Shown: positions 1 through 8,590 of the stretch, in pieces
Position numbering within the stretch: the stretch's first letter is position 1
Layout of the letters: each line of letters opens with the position of its first letter
NCBI GenBank assembly: GCA_964471915.1
Contig: CAYYID010000003.1
Span: 1 to 64,000 of the forward strand
Length of the DNA stretch: 64,000 bases
DNA from: JAIEPW01 sp964471915
GTDB taxonomy: Bacteria > Acidobacteriota > Terriglobia > Bryobacterales > Bryobacteraceae
Direction of reading: 5' to 3'
Notes under the pieces: model-generated
The model's input: the letters and a program-made list of their open reading frames with translations, nothing else
What the model was told of the DNA's origin: nothing
The model's database searches: none
Program-made: the position numbers and the translations under genes

Positions 1-273
1 GTCGCCGTCGTTCTGGTAGTTCTTGGCGGCGTTGATGCCGCCCTGCGCGGCGATCGAGTGGGCGCGCCGCGGCGAGTCCTGGAAGCAGAAGCACTTGACG
101 TTGTAGCCGAGTTCGGCGAGCGTGGCCGCGGCGGAGCCGCCGGCCAGGCCCGTGCCGGCCACGATCACCGTGTACTTGCGCTTGTTGGCGGGATTGACCA
201 GCTTGTACTCGAACCGGGCCTTGTCCCACTTCTGCTCAATGGGCCCGGACGGAATCTTCGAATCGAGTTTCAT
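1..273 (-). CDS. sdhA: Succinate dehydrogenase flavoprotein subunit, N-terminal part (cut by window edge)
   Basis: This is the first 91 codons of the FAD-binding subunit of succinate dehydrogenase/fumarate reductase (complex II), which oxidises succinate to fumarate at the membrane. Translation shows a dinucleotide-binding glycine motif GTGLAGG at residues 40-46. It also shows the conserved HSIAAQGGINAAKNYQNDGD stretch whose histidine (about residue 72) carries the covalent FAD. The ATG is 7 bp past the sdhC stop, and an AGGTCA ribosome-binding site overlaps that stop. The rest of the gene, and presumably sdhB, lies beyond base 1. Confidence 0.95.
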   Translation of the reverse strand, partial: MKLDSKIPSGPIEQKWDKARFEYKLVNPANKRKYTVIVAGTGLAGGSAAATLAELGYNVKCFCFQDSPRRAHSIAAQGGINAAKNYQNDGD

Positions 274-279
274 CTTGAC

Positions 280-963
280 CTAGCGGACCACCCCGGCGAT
301 CACACCCGCGGGCACGCTGATAAAGCCCAGAAACACCAGAAAAGCGAACGCCTTGGCGGCGTTGCGCAATACCGGCGTATAGCGGGGATGTTGCACGCCG
401 AGCGTTTGAAAAAGACTCCAGACGCCGTGATAGAGGTGCATGCACAGCAGGCTCATCGCGACGATATAGGCAAAAGCGATCGGCAGCACCTGGAAGCCCC
501 GCACGACGTTCGTGTACGGGTCATGCTCGTCAAACGGGGTGCCGCCGGCGCCGATCGTGAAATGCAGCAGGTGATAGACGATGAACGCCGCCAGAATCGG
601 ACCGCTCCAGTACATGGTCCGCGAGGCATAGGTGGACACGATCGGCTTCCGTTTCGCGTACGCCACCGGGCGCGCGGCGTTCTTCAGCGACCACAGTTCG
701 ACCGCCGCCCAGATGTGCAGGAACACGCTCGCCAGCAGCACCGCCCGCGCGCCCCACAGCAGCGCCGGCAGCGCCTTCAGCGCCTTGGCGTAGCCGTTGA
801 ACTTCTCCGGTCCCAGGAAGATCTGCAGGTTGCCGGCCATGTGGACCACCACGAAGCCGAAGAGGATAAAACCGGTCAGGGCCATCACCGCTTTTTTTCC
901 GGCCGTGGCGTTCCAGAACCGGGACAGACGGGAATCCTTGACGATCGCCGCGCTCGCGCTCAT
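280..963 (-). CDS. sdhC: Succinate dehydrogenase cytochrome b subunit (b558 type)
   Basis: This 227-aa protein is the membrane anchor of complex II, binding haem and passing electrons to quinone. It has about five hydrophobic segments, beginning with KKAVMALTGFILFGFVVVHM, and several membrane histidines (VVHMAGN, FLHIW, VYHLLHF, CMHLYHG) suitable as haem ligands. Its length and layout fit the single-subunit b558 family of Bacteroidota, Bacillota and Acidobacteriota. The ATG at 961-963 was chosen over the longer upstream reading because AAGGTGAG lies about 8 bp before it. It is the first gene of an sdhC-sdhA operon. Confidence 0.93.
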   Translation of the reverse strand: MSASAAIVKDSRLSRFWNATAGKKAVMALTGFILFGFVVVHMAGNLQIFLGPEKFNGYAKALKALPALLWGARAVLLASVFLHIWAAVELWSLKNAARPVAYAKRKPIVSTYASRTMYWSGPILAAFIVYHLLHFTIGAGGTPFDEHDPYTNVVRGFQVLPIAFAYIVAMSLLCMHLYHGVWSLFQTLGVQHPRYTPVLRNAAKAFAFLVFLGFISVPAGVIAGVVR

Positions 964-1055
964 GTATGTCTGCTCACCTTGGATAAAAAGGGGGCGTGGA
1001 CCTTGCCCGCTCTTCTCTGATGATAGCAACTGCCGCGCGGTGCGATGATTTTGAA

Positions 1056-1709
1056 ATGCGGACCGCCGTGATCGCCGGAGCTTCGGGACTGGTGGGCGGC
1101 CATTGCCTCCCGCTGCTACTGGACCGCTACGACGCTGTCGTGGCGCTGGGCCGGCGGACGCTCCCCCTCGAGCATCCGAAACTCCGCCAGGCAACCGTCG
1201 ACTTCGCCGCCCTGGCCGCGGCGGACCTGCCGTCCGAAGCGGACGTCTTCTGCGCCCTTGGCACCACCATCCGCAAAGCCGGATCGCAGGAAGCGTTCCG
1301 CCGCGTCGATTTCGAGTATCCCTGCCGGCTGGCGGAAGCCGCCCGCGCCGCCGGAGCGCGGCAGTTCGCCTTCGTATCCTCCATCGGCGCGGACGCCCGC
1401 AGCGGCAACTTCTACCTCAAGGTCAAGGGCGAGACCGAGGATGCCATCGCCGCGCTCGGGTTCCCGGCGCTGCACGTCTTCCAACCCAGCATCCTCGATG
1501 GCGACCGGGCCGAAGCCCGCCCCGGGGAGCGCGTGGGTCTGGTGTTGACGCGCCTGGTGGGGCCGGTCCTCCTTGGCGGGCTGGCCCGGTACCGCGCCAC
1601 CCCGGCGGACGCCGTGGCGCGCGCTATGACCGCCGCCACGCGCGCTGCCGCACCCGGCCGGCACGTCTACCGCTACCCCGAAATCGTGCGCCTCGCCGCC
1701 ACGCTGTGA
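1056..1709 (+). CDS. NAD(P)-binding oxidoreductase, atypical SDR (HTATIP2/TIP30-like)
   Basis: This 217-aa Rossmann-fold protein opens with the nucleotide-binding motif GASGLVGG (residues 8-15). It contains the FVSSIGAD and YLKVKGETE stretches typical of the small atypical SDR group related to HTATIP2. The substrate is unknown. Members of this group are usually annotated as NAD-dependent epimerase/dehydratase or nucleoside-diphosphate-sugar epimerase, but epimerase activity is not implied. It is divergent from sdhC, with 92 bp between starts. The ATG at 1056 is the first start that gives the Rossmann motif directly at the N-terminus. Confidence 0.8.
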   Translation: MRTAVIAGASGLVGGHCLPLLLDRYDAVVALGRRTLPLEHPKLRQATVDFAALAAADLPSEADVFCALGTTIRKAGSQEAFRRVDFEYPCRLAEAARAAGARQFAFVSSIGADARSGNFYLKVKGETEDAIAALGFPALHVFQPSILDGDRAEARPGERVGLVLTRLVGPVLLGGLARYRATPADAVARAMTAATRAAAPGRHVYRYPEIVRLAATL

Positions 1710-1790
1710 CCAACGTTTTCTTACACTTTGCGGCCCGAGCCCGGTGATACCATAGTCCAGACGGAAGCAGTCTCTCTCCGAGGAGATTCC

Positions 1791-2273
1791 ATGCCTGAAT
1801 ACAAGCTCACCGTCAACGGGAAAGCCATGACCGTTGACGTCAGCCCCAATACCCCGATTCTGTGGGTGTTGCGTGACTCGCTGAACCTGACCGGCACGAA
1901 GTTCGGTTGCGGGATCGCCCAGTGTGGCGCGTGCACGGTCCATTTGAACGGCAGCCCGATCCGCAGTTGCGTCACCCCGGTGACCGCCGCCGTGGGCAAG
2001 AAGATCACGACCATCGAGGGACTGTCGCCGGATTCCAGCCACCCGGTGCAGCAAGCCTGGATTGCGGAGCAGGTCCCGCAGTGCGGGTACTGCCAGAGCG
2101 GCATGATCATGACCTCGGCGGCGCTACTCGCGAAGAAGCCGAAGCCCACGGATGCCGATATCGACCAGTCCCTGAGCGGCCACATCTGCCGCTGCGGAAC
2201 CTATCCCCGGATCCGCAGAGCCATCCAGCGCGCGGCGAAGGTCGCCGCCGCCCCCACCGGAGGTGCCGAATGA
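1791..2273 (+). CDS. iorA: Isoquinoline 1-oxidoreductase-type 2Fe-2S subunit (xanthine oxidase family)
   Basis: This 160-aa electron-transfer subunit belongs to the molybdenum hydroxylase (xanthine oxidase) family. A plant-type ferredoxin cluster motif CGIAQCGACTVHL with a later cysteine is followed by the second [2Fe-2S] motif CGYCQSGM...CRCGTYPR. It passes electrons from the molybdenum subunit encoded next. The start is well supported by GAGGAG about 6 bp upstream, and its stop overlaps the iorB-like start (ATGA). The symbol follows the closest recognisable family pair; the true substrate is unknown and is probably an aldehyde or N-heterocycle. Confidence 0.9.
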   Translation: MPEYKLTVNGKAMTVDVSPNTPILWVLRDSLNLTGTKFGCGIAQCGACTVHLNGSPIRSCVTPVTAAVGKKITTIEGLSPDSSHPVQQAWIAEQVPQCGYCQSGMIMTSAALLAKKPKPTDADIDQSLSGHICRCGTYPRIRRAIQRAAKVAAAPTGGAE

Positions 2274-4396
2274 GCGTCGTCAACGTGAACCGCCGCAGTT
2301 TTCTAAAGATCCTGCCCGGCGCGGGCGCGGGCCTGTACCTGGGCTTCGCCGTTTCGTCGAAGGCGGCGGGTGCTTTTGCTCCCAACGCCTGGCTCTCGAT
2401 CGACACCACGGGCTCTACCACGCTGGTGTTCGCCAAGAGCGAAATGGGCCAGGGTGTGATGACCGCCCTGCCGATGATCCTTGCCGACGAACTCGACGCC
2501 GACTGGTCGAAGGTGAAGGTGGTCCAGGGCGACGCCGACAATAAGAAGTACGGCTCCCAGTCCACCGGCGGATCCGATAGCGTGAAAGGCTCCTGGCGCA
2601 ACCTCCGCCGCGCCGGCGCCACCGCCCGGGAGATGCTGGTGGCCGCCGCCGCCGCGCAGTGGGGCGTCCCCGTTGCCGAATGTAAGACCGCGCTCGGCGA
2701 AGTGATCCACACGCCGTCGGGCAAGAAACTCGGCTACGGCGCGGTCGTCGAAGCCGCCGCGAAACTCACCCCGCCCGCCGAACCCAAGCTCAAAGACCCG
2801 AAGGACTTCAAGCTCATCGGCACCAAGATGCCGCGCGTCGACATCCCGTCGAAGGTGAACGGCTCGGCGAAGTTCGGCATGGACTTCAAGATGGACGGCT
2901 TGGTGACCGCCGTGATGGCCCGCTGCCCGGTCTTCGGCGGCAAGGTGAAGAGCTTCGACGCCGCCAAGGCTAAGACGATGCGCGGCGTGATCGACGTAGT
3001 CCAGGTCGGCGACAAGATCGCGGTCGCCGCCGACACCTACTGGAACGCGCTGGAAGCTCGCAAGGCGCTCACCGTCGAATGGGACGAGGGCGCGGTGGCG
3101 TCGCTTTCGCAGCCGGGAATCATGGCGACTTTCAAGGACCTGCTGAAGAAGGAGCCCGTTGTGAACCGCAACGACGGCGACTTCGACAAGGCCATGGCGT
3201 CCGCCCCCCGGAAGATCGAGTTCGACTACGACGTACCCTACCAGTCGCATTCGCCCATGGAGCCCGGCAACTGCACCGCGTGGGTGAAGAACGGCGAGTG
3301 CGAATTGTGGGCACCCACGCAGGTCGCCAACACCGTGCACGCCAACGTCGCCAAGATGCTGAACCTGCCCGTCGAGAAGGTGAAAGTCCACATCACCCTG
3401 CTCGGCGGCGGTTTCGGACGCCGCCTGCTCGACGATTACGCCCAGGAAGCCGTGCTCGTTTCGCAGAAGCTCGGCAAACCCGTGAAGGTCGTCTGGTCCC
3501 GCGAGGACGACCTGCAGCACTCGGCCTACCGCCCGGCAAGCCTGCACCGGATGTCCGGCGCCGTGGACGACAAGGGCAACCTGGTCGCCTGGGGCCACCA
3601 GATGGTCTGCCCGTCGATTTTCGCCTCACTCGGGTTCCCCGTGCGCAACGGCAACGATCCGCAGGTGATGCGGCAGATGATCAATCTGTACAACATCCCC
3701 AACGTCAGGATGACCTACACGCAGGCGAACAACGGGATCCCGGTAACGTGGTGGCGCAGCGTGTACCACTCGCAGACGAACTTCGTCGAGGAGTGCTTCC
3801 TCGATGAGCTGGCCGCGCTGGCGAAGAAGGATCCCTACGAGTTCCGCCTCGCGCTGCTCGACCGCACCGAGGTCAAGACCGCCGGCGACGCGTTCGACGC
3901 CCGCCGGCTGAAGGCCGTGCTCCAAGCCGCCGCCACCAAGGCCGGCTGGGGCAAACCCCTGCCGAAGGGACGCCACCGCGGCATCGCCTGCGTCACGGCG
4001 TTCGGCGCGTACGTCGCGAACGTCGTGGAGCTGTCCGTCGAGAACGGCGGCTACCGCGTCCACAAGGTGACCGGAGCGCTGGACGTCGGCCAGTACGTCA
4101 ACCCCGACACGCTGGCCGCGCAGTTCGAATCGGGCGTCGTGTTCGCGTTGAGCTCCCTAAAGCACGCCATCACCATCGAAAAGGGTCGCGTGGCGCAGAA
4201 CAACTTCAACGACTATCCGATGCTCCGCATCGGCGAGATGCCGGTGGTGGAAGTCGAACTGATCAAGAACGACCTGCCGCCGGGCGGCGCCGGCGAGCCC
4301 GGCGTCCCGGGGATCGCCCCCGCTATCGCCAACGCGCTGTTCGCGGCCACCGGCAAGCGGTTCCGCTCGCTGCCGCTGGACGTCAACAAAGCCTGA
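2270..4396 (+). CDS. iorB: Isoquinoline 1-oxidoreductase-type molybdopterin subunit, Tat-exported
   Basis: This 708-aa large subunit binds the molybdenum cofactor. It begins with a twin-arginine signal (NRRSFLKILPGAGAGLYLGF), so the mature complex acts in the periplasm or on the membrane. Family signatures include GQGVMTALPMILADELD near the N-terminus, LLGGGFGRRL mid-protein and a C-terminal GGAGEPGVPGIAPAIANA, which carries the conserved catalytic glutamate. It overlaps the 2Fe-2S subunit by four bases. No third (cytochrome) subunit follows, and the transcript probably ends in the repeat-bearing gap after 4396. Confidence 0.9.
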   Translation: MSVVNVNRRSFLKILPGAGAGLYLGFAVSSKAAGAFAPNAWLSIDTTGSTTLVFAKSEMGQGVMTALPMILADELDADWSKVKVVQGDADNKKYGSQSTGGSDSVKGSWRNLRRAGATAREMLVAAAAAQWGVPVAECKTALGEVIHTPSGKKLGYGAVVEAAAKLTPPAEPKLKDPKDFKLIGTKMPRVDIPSKVNGSAKFGMDFKMDGLVTAVMARCPVFGGKVKSFDAAKAKTMRGVIDVVQVGDKIAVAADTYWNALEARKALTVEWDEGAVASLSQPGIMATFKDLLKKEPVVNRNDGDFDKAMASAPRKIEFDYDVPYQSHSPMEPGNCTAWVKNGECELWAPTQVANTVHANVAKMLNLPVEKVKVHITLLGGGFGRRLLDDYAQEAVLVSQKLGKPVKVVWSREDDLQHSAYRPASLHRMSGAVDDKGNLVAWGHQMVCPSIFASLGFPVRNGNDPQVMRQMINLYNIPNVRMTYTQANNGIPVTWWRSVYHSQTNFVEECFLDELAALAKKDPYEFRLALLDRTEVKTAGDAFDARRLKAVLQAAATKAGWGKPLPKGRHRGIACVTAFGAYVANVVELSVENGGYRVHKVTGALDVGQYVNPDTLAAQFESGVVFALSSLKHAITIEKGRVAQNNFNDYPMLRIGEMPVVEVELIKNDLPPGGAGEPGVPGIAPAIANALFAATGKRFRSLPLDVNKA

Positions 4397-4911
4397 GCGA
4401 TCCGGCAAGGCCCTGTCCTGACCCTTGACTCCCCGCCGGTAGGCGGAGGTGAAAGTCCGCGCATGTTGTTGTGCCTGCGAATTCTTTCACAGCTTCGTCG
4501 GCGGGGGGCAACGTCCAACGCGCGCCGCGTGCGTCCGCACGCCGCAAGCCCATCAGAACGGGAGCGTGAGCGGCCGGCAAGGCCCCCGACGAAAAGGTCG
4601 GCTTCTGGCCATCGATGATGCCGTAGCCGGGCTTCGCGTCCCCAGCGGTACGCTTGGCGCTGCGCATCGAGCCGGGAGCGGGGCCGGTTCCTGATTGTCC
4701 TCCGCCCATTCGCGGAAGTGGTCCCTGACTCCGGGCGGAGAGTCGCCCACTTTCTACGAACTTTCGGACATCCTCCCGGCAGTCACAGAGGTAAGAGAAA
4801 AATAACTCGTTCTTTTCCAATACATTCTGGCGTAGCTGTGTCTGGCGGCTTTGAGGGGTGGGCTAGATTCGAATCGCCGGAGGGTTTTGGGGAGCCGAGG
4901 GGCGGAGGCGG
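4397..4911. other. Gene-free gap before the phage module
   Basis: This 515-bp stretch shows no convincing coding sequence. It holds one copy of the dispersed hairpin repeat at 4428-4462 and a second GC-rich imperfect palindrome near 4715-4760. An unusually AT-rich patch at about 4790-4832 contains a near-palindrome (AAAATAAC, two bases, GTTCTTTT, 4799-4816). The patch could be a promoter or terminator for the phage module, but no confident -35/-10 pair was found. GATTCGAATC at 4867-4876 resembles a tRNA T-loop but no tRNA folds around it. Confidence 0.5.
4428..4462 (+). repeat. Dispersed hairpin repeat, copy A
   Basis: The core is CCCCGCCGGTAGGCGG, a short GC-rich stem-loop, followed by a conserved tail AGGTGAAAGTCCGCGC. 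The same arrangement (CCCC-GCCGGTAG-CGGGG stem, then GTCAAAGTCC-like tail) recurs at 6501-6536 (minus strand), 30119-30166 and 53508-53545, always between genes. This is a REP-like family recognised by comparison inside this window only. Confidence 0.65.
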
Positions 4912-5193
4912 ATGGGGGAGACGAAGAAGACGACCGTGAAACACACGGCAAAGAAGCCGGCCGCCGGATTGGATCCGGAGAGAGCGGATCGGCTGGAGCG
5001 AGCCAAGCGGGCGAGGTTCATTGAAGACCTGCTGGCGAGGATGGAAGAGAAGCTAGCAGAGGAAGCCAAGGGGAGCCTGGCGGATTTTATTCGCCTGCTG
5101 CAGTTGCAGCGGGAATTCGAGCAGGAGTTGCCGAGGGAGATCAAGGTGCGATGGGTGGAGTCACACGAGACGGAGTCCTCGAGCGAGGAATAG
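4912..5193 (+). CDS. Small-terminase-like or phage-associated hypothetical protein
   Basis: This 93-aa charged, helical protein has a lysine-rich N-terminus (about residues 5-16) and a predicted coiled region (about 25-75, many E/K/R/L). Its position directly before, and overlapping by 43 bp, the large-terminase gene is where a small terminase subunit would lie. However, it has no recognisable helix-turn-helix. GGCGGAGGCG precedes the ATG. The functional call rests on position only. Confidence 0.55.
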   Translation: MGETKKTTVKHTAKKPAAGLDPERADRLERAKRARFIEDLLARMEEKLAEEAKGSLADFIRLLQLQREFEQELPREIKVRWVESHETESSSEE

Positions 5194-6461
5194 CGTATCA
5201 GCCGTTGCCGTCGCAGCGGGCGTTCCACGAGATGGGGGAACGGTTCAAGGGGTTCAGCGGTCCGATTGGATCGGGCAAGAGCCAGGCGCTGTGTCACGAG
5301 GCGCTGAAGCTGGCGTATCTGAACCCGGGATGCCTGGGCCTGATCGGAGCGCCAACGTATCCGATGTTGCGGGACGCGACGCAGGTGACGCTGCTGGAGA
5401 TTCTGAACAAGAACGGGATCCCTTACGAGTTAAATAAGGCGGAGAACATCCTGAGCATCACGGAGGCGGGGTCGAAGATCCTGTTCCGGGCGGTAGAGGA
5501 TTTCGAGCGGCTGCGCGGCACGAACCTGGCGTGGTTCGGGGTGGACGAGCTGACGTACACGTCGCTCGAAAGCTGGCTGCGTCTGGAGGGCCGCTTGCGG
5601 GACCCGAAGGCGGCGAGGCTGGAGGGGTTCGGGGTCTGGACGCCGAAGGGGTTCGATTGGGTGTACGAGCGATTTCTCGGAAAGCCGTGCGAGGGGTACG
5701 GCGCGGTGCAGGCGCGGGCGTTCGAGAACCGGCACGTGCTGGATCGCGTGCCGGATTTCTATGACCGGCTGCGGCATAGCTACGACCCGGCGTTCTACCG
5801 CCAGGAGGTGCTGGGCGAGTACCTGGAGGTGAAGGCGGACCGGGTGTACATGACGTTCGACCGGGAGCGGCACGTGCGGGACGCGAAGCTGAACATCTGG
5901 GAGCCGCTGCTGTGGTCGATGGATTTTAACGTCAACCCGATGTGCGCGGTAGTGGCGCAGATGCAAGGGGACGTGCTGTATGTGCTGGACGAGATCGTGC
6001 TGGAGCGGGCGAGCACGAACATGGCGTGCGCGGAGTTCTGGCGGCGGTATCCGGATCACCCGGGCGGGTACGTGGTGTACGCGGACGCCACGGGGGCGCG
6101 GATGCAGACGAGCGGGACGTCGGACCGGGCGATGGTGGAGGAATTTCTGCGGGAATGGGCGCGGAAGAACTACCGGTTGAAGATACCGACGAGCAATCCG
6201 GCGGTGCGGGACCGGGTGATGCTGCTGAACACGATGTTCGAATCGGCGGCCGGGAAGGTCCGGCTGTATGTAAGCGAGAAGTGCGTGGAGCTGCGGAAGG
6301 ATCTGGAGCAGGTGGGTTACAAGCCGAACACGCTGGAGATCGATAAAGACCGGGATCCGCGGCGGACGCACTTGTCGGACGCGCTGGGGTACCTGGTATG
6401 GCAGGAGTGCCGGCCGCAGGTGACGGTGGGGGAGAAGGATTTTTCGTTGGGGTTGTTTTAG
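5151..6461 (+). CDS. terL: Phage terminase large subunit
   Basis: This 436-aa DNA-packaging motor has both expected domains. The N-terminal ATPase has Walker A GPIGSGKS (residues 37-44) and a Walker B-like LAWFGVDE (126-133). The C-terminal RNase H-like nuclease has acidic positions in SMDFNVNP (D258), VLDEI (D279) and YADATGA (D312), plus THLSDALGYLV near the end. The length is normal for the Terminase_6-type family. Both active sites look intact, so the protein could package DNA. It overlaps the preceding small ORF in another frame. A 166-bp gap carrying a host-type hairpin repeat follows it. Confidence 0.93.
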   Translation: MGGVTRDGVLERGIAYQPLPSQRAFHEMGERFKGFSGPIGSGKSQALCHEALKLAYLNPGCLGLIGAPTYPMLRDATQVTLLEILNKNGIPYELNKAENILSITEAGSKILFRAVEDFERLRGTNLAWFGVDELTYTSLESWLRLEGRLRDPKAARLEGFGVWTPKGFDWVYERFLGKPCEGYGAVQARAFENRHVLDRVPDFYDRLRHSYDPAFYRQEVLGEYLEVKADRVYMTFDRERHVRDAKLNIWEPLLWSMDFNVNPMCAVVAQMQGDVLYVLDEIVLERASTNMACAEFWRRYPDHPGGYVVYADATGARMQTSGTSDRAMVEEFLREWARKNYRLKIPTSNPAVRDRVMLLNTMFESAAGKVRLYVSEKCVELRKDLEQVGYKPNTLEIDKDRDPRRTHLSDALGYLVWQECRPQVTVGEKDFSLGLF

Positions 6462-6500
6462 GTCGGGCGTGTGCAACCAACAAACGCCCCTTGGGCAGGT

Positions 6501-6536
6501 CCCGGGACTTTGACCCCCGCTACCGGCGGGGGCTCA
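6501..6536 (-). repeat. Dispersed hairpin repeat, copy D, inside the phage module
   Basis: Read on the minus strand it gives GAGCCCCCGCCGGTAGCGGG followed by GGTCAAAGTCCCGGG, matching copies A, B and C outside the phage region. It occupies the only sizeable untranslated gap of the module, between terminase and portal. Confidence 0.65.
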
Positions 6537-6546
6537 GAGGGACGCG

Positions 6547-6609
6547 CGGGTGCGGTGGTGCGAAGCAAGGAGCGGGGCCAGGGGACGGGCGGGGGCGGTG
6601 GTGCGAAGC
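6547..6609 (+). repeat. 20-bp direct repeat upstream of portal gene
   Basis: CGGGTGCGGTGGTGCGAAGC at 6547-6566 and CGGGGGCGGTGGTGCGAAGC at 6590-6609 differ at one base and are 43 bp apart. They lie in the leader of the portal gene. This could be a local duplication or a regulatory iteration; no function is evident. Confidence 0.6.
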
Positions 6610-6627
6610 GGGACGGAGGGGGAGACG

Positions 6628-8007
6628 GTGATCGAGATCGATCGGGAGCATCCGGAGTACGAGGCGCGGAAGCAGACCTGGCGGAAGTACCGGGATCTGT
6701 ATGCGGGCGGGGAGCAACTGCGGCAGCGGGCGCACTTGTATCTGACGGCGCGAACGAAGGAGCCGCCCGGGGTGTATCAGGAGCGCTTGCGGCAGGCGTT
6801 TTATCAGAACTACGCCGGCTCGATCGTGGACTGGTACGGTGCGACGCTGTTTCACCGGGAGCCAGTGCTGCAGGTGGAAGCGGCGGCGGAGGCGACACGG
6901 CGGTTTCTGGCGGAGTTCTGCGAGGACTGCGACCGGAAGGGGACGGCGCTGACGGATTTCTACCGGGAGCTGTTCATCGACTCCCTGGTGACGGGGGAGT
7001 CGTATGTGCTGGTGGACTTTCCGCAAGGAACGGGCGCGGCGAGCCGGGGGGCGGAGGACGCGCTGGGGATGTCGCGGGCGCACCTGGTGGGGTTGAAGGC
7101 GGAAGAAGTCATCAACTGGAGCCTGGACGAGCGGGGGCAGTACGAGTGGGTAGTGGTGCGGACGAAGCGGATCCGGAAGCCACGGATGGAGGAACTGGCG
7201 TGGAAGACGGAAACGAACTGGTGGTACTTCGACCGGACGAGCTACCGGCACTACCGGCAGTGGGAGGGGGCGGAGGAGAGCGAAGTCGAGGAAGCGGATG
7301 AGGGGCAGCACGGGCTGGCGAGGCTGGGGCAAGTGCCGCTGTATCCGCTGCGGCAGGCTCCGGGCGTGTGGCTGATGAACAAGGCGGCGTCGCTGCAGGT
7401 GGAGCACTTCAACAAAGCGAACGCGCTGGGCTGGGCGCAGACGATGGGGCTATTCGCGCTGCCGGTGGTGTATTCGGAGCGGGACTTCAAGCAACAGATC
7501 GGGGACAGTTTCTTCATCCAACTGGGGCCGCAAGACCGGTTCGGCTGGGCGGAGCCGGAGGGGCGGGTGTACCAGGTGGCGACGGAGAGCCTGGCGCGGC
7601 TGCAGGAAGAGATCTACCGGGTGTGTTACCTGACGCAGGCGGGTGGTCCGGCGGCGGGGGGGCAAGCACAGTCGGGGCTGAGCAAGCAGCGGGACTTCAC
7701 GATCACGGAGCAGGTGCTGCGGGGGTACGGCGACGGCGTGAAGGACCACATGAAGAAGGTCCTGCGGGCGGTGACGCAGGCGCGGGAGGAAGCGGCCGTG
7801 GTGAGCATCACGGGTCTGGACGAGTTCGACATCGGGGACCTGCGGAGCGATCTGGAGGATGCGGAGCGACTGCAGAGACTGGGGATCGAGTCGCCGACGC
7901 TGCGGCGGGAGATGGCGAAGAAGGTGGCGCTGAAGTACTTGTGCGACGCCCGGCAAGAGGTGAAGGACGCGATCGCGAGGGAAATCGATGAGCAATACAG
8001 AAGCTGA
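6628..8007 (+). CDS. Phage portal protein (DUF4055-like)
   Basis: This 459-aa protein follows the large terminase, the standard position for the dodecameric portal through which DNA enters the capsid. Sequence features such as YAGSIVDWYGATLFHREPVL, an early long helical segment, and a later SKQRDFTITEQVLRGYGDGV region resemble the DUF4055 portal-like family of tailed phages. The GTG at 6628 is preferred over the longer reading from 6550, because GGAGGGGGAG sits just before it and the upstream residues look non-coding. The family assignment is from memory of motif style, so moderate; the portal role is strongly supported by order. Confidence 0.78.
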   Translation: MIEIDREHPEYEARKQTWRKYRDLYAGGEQLRQRAHLYLTARTKEPPGVYQERLRQAFYQNYAGSIVDWYGATLFHREPVLQVEAAAEATRRFLAEFCEDCDRKGTALTDFYRELFIDSLVTGESYVLVDFPQGTGAASRGAEDALGMSRAHLVGLKAEEVINWSLDERGQYEWVVVRTKRIRKPRMEELAWKTETNWWYFDRTSYRHYRQWEGAEESEVEEADEGQHGLARLGQVPLYPLRQAPGVWLMNKAASLQVEHFNKANALGWAQTMGLFALPVVYSERDFKQQIGDSFFIQLGPQDRFGWAEPEGRVYQVATESLARLQEEIYRVCYLTQAGGPAAGGQAQSGLSKQRDFTITEQVLRGYGDGVKDHMKKVLRAVTQAREEAAVVSITGLDEFDIGDLRSDLEDAERLQRLGIESPTLRREMAKKVALKYLCDARQEVKDAIAREIDEQYRS

Positions 8008-8554
8008 CGCGGGGGCGAAGGAAGACACGCCGGATCTGCGGACGCTGTTGCGGGAGGCGATGGCGGAGTTCGCGGAGCAGCGGGCAGGGGCGCTGGCCGG
8101 GGAGATGGAGGAAGAGCGGCGGAAGCGGGAGGAACTGGAGCGGAAGGTCCAGGAGCTGGGGGAGGAGAACCGGCGGTACCGGGCGGCAGCGGAGGAAGCG
8201 GAGAGCAGCGCGACGATCCGGCGGGAGCTGGCGCGGCTGGGAGTGGCGAAGGTGGAGCTGGCGTACCGGGCGGTGCGGGGCGAGATCCGGCGGGACGAGA
8301 GCGGCGCGCTGGTGGCGGAAGCGGGCGGGACGCGGCGGGGCCTGAGGGAATACCTGGCGGAGTTCGTGGCGGAGAACCCGGAGTTGCTGCCGGCGCGGAT
8401 GTCCGGGGGATCGGGCACGTACGGAGGAAGCCTGCAGCCGCAGGGCGAGGTGGAGTTGGAGAAGATCCAGCCGGGGATGAGCCGCATGGAGTTGGAGAGG
8501 ATCCGCCAGGAGATCACGCGGGTGGCCGCGGAGACGCTGGGCGGCAAGAGGTAG
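7988..8554 (+). CDS. Capsid scaffolding-like protein
   Basis: This 188-aa, highly charged protein has a long coiled-coil segment (about residues 25-75, runs of E, K and R). It lies between portal and coat genes, the usual place for an internal scaffold that guides prohead assembly. No protease motif was seen and no prohead protease gene is present nearby, which fits a scaffold-ejection rather than scaffold-cleavage pathway. It overlaps the portal gene by 20 bp and has GAGG upstream of its ATG. The role is inferred from position and composition. Confidence 0.65.
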   Translation: MSNTEADAGAKEDTPDLRTLLREAMAEFAEQRAGALAGEMEEERRKREELERKVQELGEENRRYRAAAEEAESSATIRRELARLGVAKVELAYRAVRGEIRRDESGALVAEAGGTRRGLREYLAEFVAENPELLPARMSGGSGTYGGSLQPQGEVELEKIQPGMSRMELERIRQEITRVAAETLGGKR

Positions 8555-8590
8555 GGAAGCGGGCCGGAGGAGGTCCAGAAGGAGAAAGAG

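Noticed and set aside
4855..4885. tRNA-like T-loop GATTCGAATC as a prophage attachment site
   Set aside because: No acceptor stem, anticodon arm or D-arm could be folded around it, and no copy occurs near 21454.
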